Source of the DNA: Candidatus Magasanikiibacteriota bacterium | GTDB lineage: Bacteria; Patescibacteriota; Patescibacteriia; Magasanikbacterales; GWA2-37-8 | NCBI GenBank assembly: GCA_903858555.1 | Contig: CAIOJG010000131.1 | Span: forward strand, 1 to 8,255 | DNA: 8,255 nt | Direction of reading: 5' to 3' | Shown: piece after piece, positions 6,526 to 8,255 of the stretch | How positions within the stretch are numbered: the stretch's first letter is position 1 | Layout: the number at the start of each line of letters is the position of its first letter | Made by a program: the position numbers and the translations under genes | Notes under the pieces: model-generated | What the model saw: the letters and a program-made list of their open reading frames with translations, nothing else | Told to the model about the DNA's origin: nothing | Databases searched by the model: none

Positions 6526-6554
6526 ATTATACATTACAATAATGGTTAAGACAA
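6526..6554 (-). promoter_or_regulatory. Sigma-70-type promoter for the cell-wall gene, predicted leaderless
   Basis: On the minus strand TTGTCT (6554-6549; 4 of 6 match to TTGACA) is followed by a 17-base spacer and a perfect TATAAT (6531-6526). Only 7 bases (AGATGTT) separate the -10 box from the ATG at 6518. Transcription would therefore start at or within about two bases of the start codon, giving an mRNA with no leader and no room for a Shine-Dalgarno sequence. The promoter lies 15 bases past the clpB stop, so it separates this gene's expression from clpB. Confidence 0.7.
6532..6544. repeat. Short inverted repeat in the promoter spacer
   Basis: CATTA-CAA-TAATG is a perfect 5-bp inverted repeat with a 3-base centre, lying between the -35 and -10 boxes and touching the -10. 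Its position would suit a repressor half-site pair, but it is short and AT-rich and may be chance. Confidence 0.25.
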
Positions 6555-6569
6555 CATTTCAAACTTACC

Positions 6570-8255
6570 TTATTTGAATATTATTTTGTTTTTCTCTATG
6601 GTGAGTTTGACAGTTTGGCCGTCCTTGATTTGACCGTCAATGATGTGAAGTGATAATGCATCTAAAATTTCATTTTGGATGACACGCTTGATTGGACGGG
6701 CACCGTAGTTTGGTTCATAACCGACTTTGGCGATGTGTTTTTTTACTTCTGGAGTAATTTCTAGAGTGATTTTTTTCTCATTGAGACGAGTTTGAATTTT
6801 GGCGAGTTGTAACTCTACGATTTGGGCGATTTCTTTTTCCATCAAAGAATGGAAAATAATAATTTCATCCAAGCGGTTTAAAAATTCCGGTTTGAAATGT
6901 TCTTGTAAGGCTGGCATTATTTTATCACGGATACTGTCTTCGTTGGACTTGGCATGCTTGCCGCGATTGGTTTCAAAACCAAACTCTCCACGCTTGTTGA
7001 GGTTTAAAATCATTTGACTGCCAATGTTACTGGTCAAAATGATTACGGTGTTTTTGAAATTTACCAAGCGACCCTTGGCGTCTTTGACATGTCCTTCGTC
7101 TAAAATTTGCAATAAAATATTAAAGACATCCGGGTGAGCTTTTTCTATCTCATCAAAAAGCAAAACTGCATAAGGACGACGACGAATAATTTCGGTGAGT
7201 TGTCCGCCTTCTTCATAGCCGACATAGCCAGGAGGGGAACCGATCAATTTGGCGGCGCTGTGTTTTTCCATGTATTCACTCATGTCTACGCGCACCAGAG
7301 CTTCGTCGGTATCAAACATAAATTCAGCCAAGGCTTTGGCGAGCTCGGTCTTGCCAACACCGGTCGGACCAAGAAAAATAAAAGAACCAATCGGACGGTT
7401 TGGCTCAGCAATACCGGCACGAGAACGACGGATGGCGTTGGACACGGCTTTGATAGCCTCTTCTTGACCAACCACACGGTGGCGCAAAATTTCTTCCATA
7501 TTGGTGAGCTTGTCGGTTTCGCTCTGCATCAATTTCGAAGCAGGAATCCCAGCCCAACGTGATACCACGAGAGCTACGTCTTGCTCAGTCACTTCTTCTT
7601 TGAGAATGCCGTGACTTTTTTGCAGCTCAATCAATTTCTTTTCGGTATTTTTTACGTCACCTTCTAAATTTGGAATTTTGCCATAGCGAATCTCGGCGAC
7701 TTTTTGTAAATCACCGCGACGTTCTTCGATTTCTGCTTGTTGTTTTAAGCGATCAATTTCTTTTTTGTAATTATGGATTTTGGTAATGATTTCTTTTTCA
7801 TTGTTCCATTTAGCTTCGAGCTCAGAACTTTTTTCTTTGAGGTCGGCCAAATCTTTTTCCAGTTTCGCCATGTGTTCTTTGGATTCTAAATCCGTTTCTT
7901 TTTTGAGCGCGCGTTTTTCGATTTCAAATTTGATCATCTGACGTTTCATTTTGTCTAGTTCTTCCGGCATAGAATCAATTTCCAAACGCAAAGCGGAGGC
8001 GGCTTCATCCATCAAGTCGATAGCTTTGTCCGGCAAAAATCTGTCGGTCAAATAACGATCAGAAAGTTTTACGGCTGCCAAAAGAGCAGCGTCAGTAATG
8101 CGTACACCGTGGTGGACTTCATATTTTTCTTTAATACCACGCAAGATGGCAATGGCATCGTCTAGTGATGGTTCTTTTACCATTACTGGTTGGAAACGAC
8201 GTTCTAGGGCTGCGTCTTTTTCAATATATTTTTGGTATTCTTTTAAAGTGGTGGC
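6570..8255 (-). CDS. clpB: Chaperone ClpB, C-terminal 561 residues (5' end outside window)
   Basis: ClpB is a hexameric AAA+ disaggregase that pulls proteins out of aggregates with DnaK. The frame is open to the window edge, so the coding part starts at 8255, not at the internal ATG at 8183. The N-terminal domain and the Walker motifs of the first ATPase domain are outside. The fragment (numbered from the edge) begins at the end of that domain, with its arginine fingers in A-L-E-R-R-F (16-21) and the D-R-F-L-P-D-K-A-I-D helix (71-80). The long charged middle-domain coiled coil specific to ClpB follows (about 90-215). The second ATPase domain has Walker A G-P-T-G-V-G-K-T (296-303), pore-loop G-Y-V-G (343-346), Walker B L-L-F-D-E (365-369), sensor 1 T-S-N (408-410), arginine finger Arg461 and sensor 2 G-A-R (518-520). 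It is intact to its TAA stop. The middle domain distinguishes it from ClpA and ClpC. Confidence 0.97.
   Translation of the reverse strand, partial: ATTLKEYQKYIEKDAALERRFQPVMVKEPSLDDAIAILRGIKEKYEVHHGVRITDAALLAAVKLSDRYLTDRFLPDKAIDLMDEAASALRLEIDSMPEELDKMKRQMIKFEIEKRALKKETDLESKEHMAKLEKDLADLKEKSSELEAKWNNEKEIITKIHNYKKEIDRLKQQAEIEERRGDLQKVAEIRYGKIPNLEGDVKNTEKKLIELQKSHGILKEEVTEQDVALVVSRWAGIPASKLMQSETDKLTNMEEILRHRVVGQEEAIKAVSNAIRRSRAGIAEPNRPIGSFIFLGPTGVGKTELAKALAEFMFDTDEALVRVDMSEYMEKHSAAKLIGSPPGYVGYEEGGQLTEIIRRRPYAVLLFDEIEKAHPDVFNILLQILDEGHVKDAKGRLVNFKNTVIILTSNIGSQMILNLNKRGEFGFETNRGKHAKSNEDSIRDKIMPALQEHFKPEFLNRLDEIIIFHSLMEKEIAQIVELQLAKIQTRLNEKKITLEITPEVKKHIAKVGYEPNYGARPIKRVIQNEILDALSLHIIDGQIKDGQTVKLTIEKNKIIFK

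Noticed and set aside
6540..6569. A clpB transcription terminator (GGTAAG...CTTAACC)
   Set aside because: The stem has about six pairs with a bulge, a 13-base loop and no following T-run. It also overlaps the -35 of the next gene.
7134..7562. A 142-codon open frame on the plus strand opposite clpB
   Set aside because: It lies entirely antisense to the strongly conserved second ATPase domain of ClpB, resembles no family I know, and has low-complexity composition typical of an antisense shadow.

Overview
This 8.25 kb window is a compact, AT-rich bacterial chromosome segment in which every recognisable gene lies on the minus strand. Reading in the direction of transcription (right to left) it holds: the 3' two-thirds of the disaggregase gene clpB; a secreted cell-wall protein joining a lysozyme-like domain, four repeats and a D,D-carboxypeptidase; a LigB/Memo-like protein of the 'AmmeMemoRadiSam system protein B' type; a helicase-dead form of the replication restart protein PriA; peptide deformylase (def); methionyl-tRNA formyltransferase (fmt); and the start of an HD-domain phosphohydrolase cut by the left edge.

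The likely host is a member of the Candidate Phyla Radiation (Patescibacteria, perhaps Parcubacteria-like), with moderate confidence. The reasons are the very tight gene packing, the short PriA that has lost its Walker A motif, the Memo-like protein found without its usual partners, the lysozyme-repeat-S11 peptidase architecture, and the lack of visible Shine-Dalgarno sequences. All six visible stop codons are TAA. Tryptophan uses TGG and no reading frame needs TGA recoding, so the Gracilibacteria/Absconditabacteria code is not indicated.

Layout: 8255-6570 is clpB (5' end outside). A 51-base gap (6519-6569) holds a good sigma-70-type promoter whose -10 box sits 7 bases before the next ATG, which predicts a leaderless mRNA. 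6518-4314 is the cell-wall protein. After a 23-base gap with no convincing promoter or terminator comes a very tight five-gene run: memo-like 4290-3499, priA 3497-1647, def 1645-1145, fmt 1142-243, HD gene 241 to the edge. Four consecutive junctions are separated by 1 or 2 bases. Three of them are the identical heptamer TAATATG (stop, one T, start), and none has a visible ribosome-binding site.

How the genes work together: fmt and def are the two halves of the formyl-methionine cycle (formylating the initiator tRNA, then removing the formyl group from new proteins). Their position next to priA is a widely conserved bacterial gene order. The Memo-like and HD genes flank this core and probably share its transcript, though their substrates cannot be read from sequence. 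The cell-wall protein is a separate function driven by its own promoter, but read-through from it into the priA-def-fmt cluster is plausible because no terminator separates them. There is no mobile element, tRNA, rRNA or CRISPR array in the window, and no stretch over 300 bases lacks a gene.
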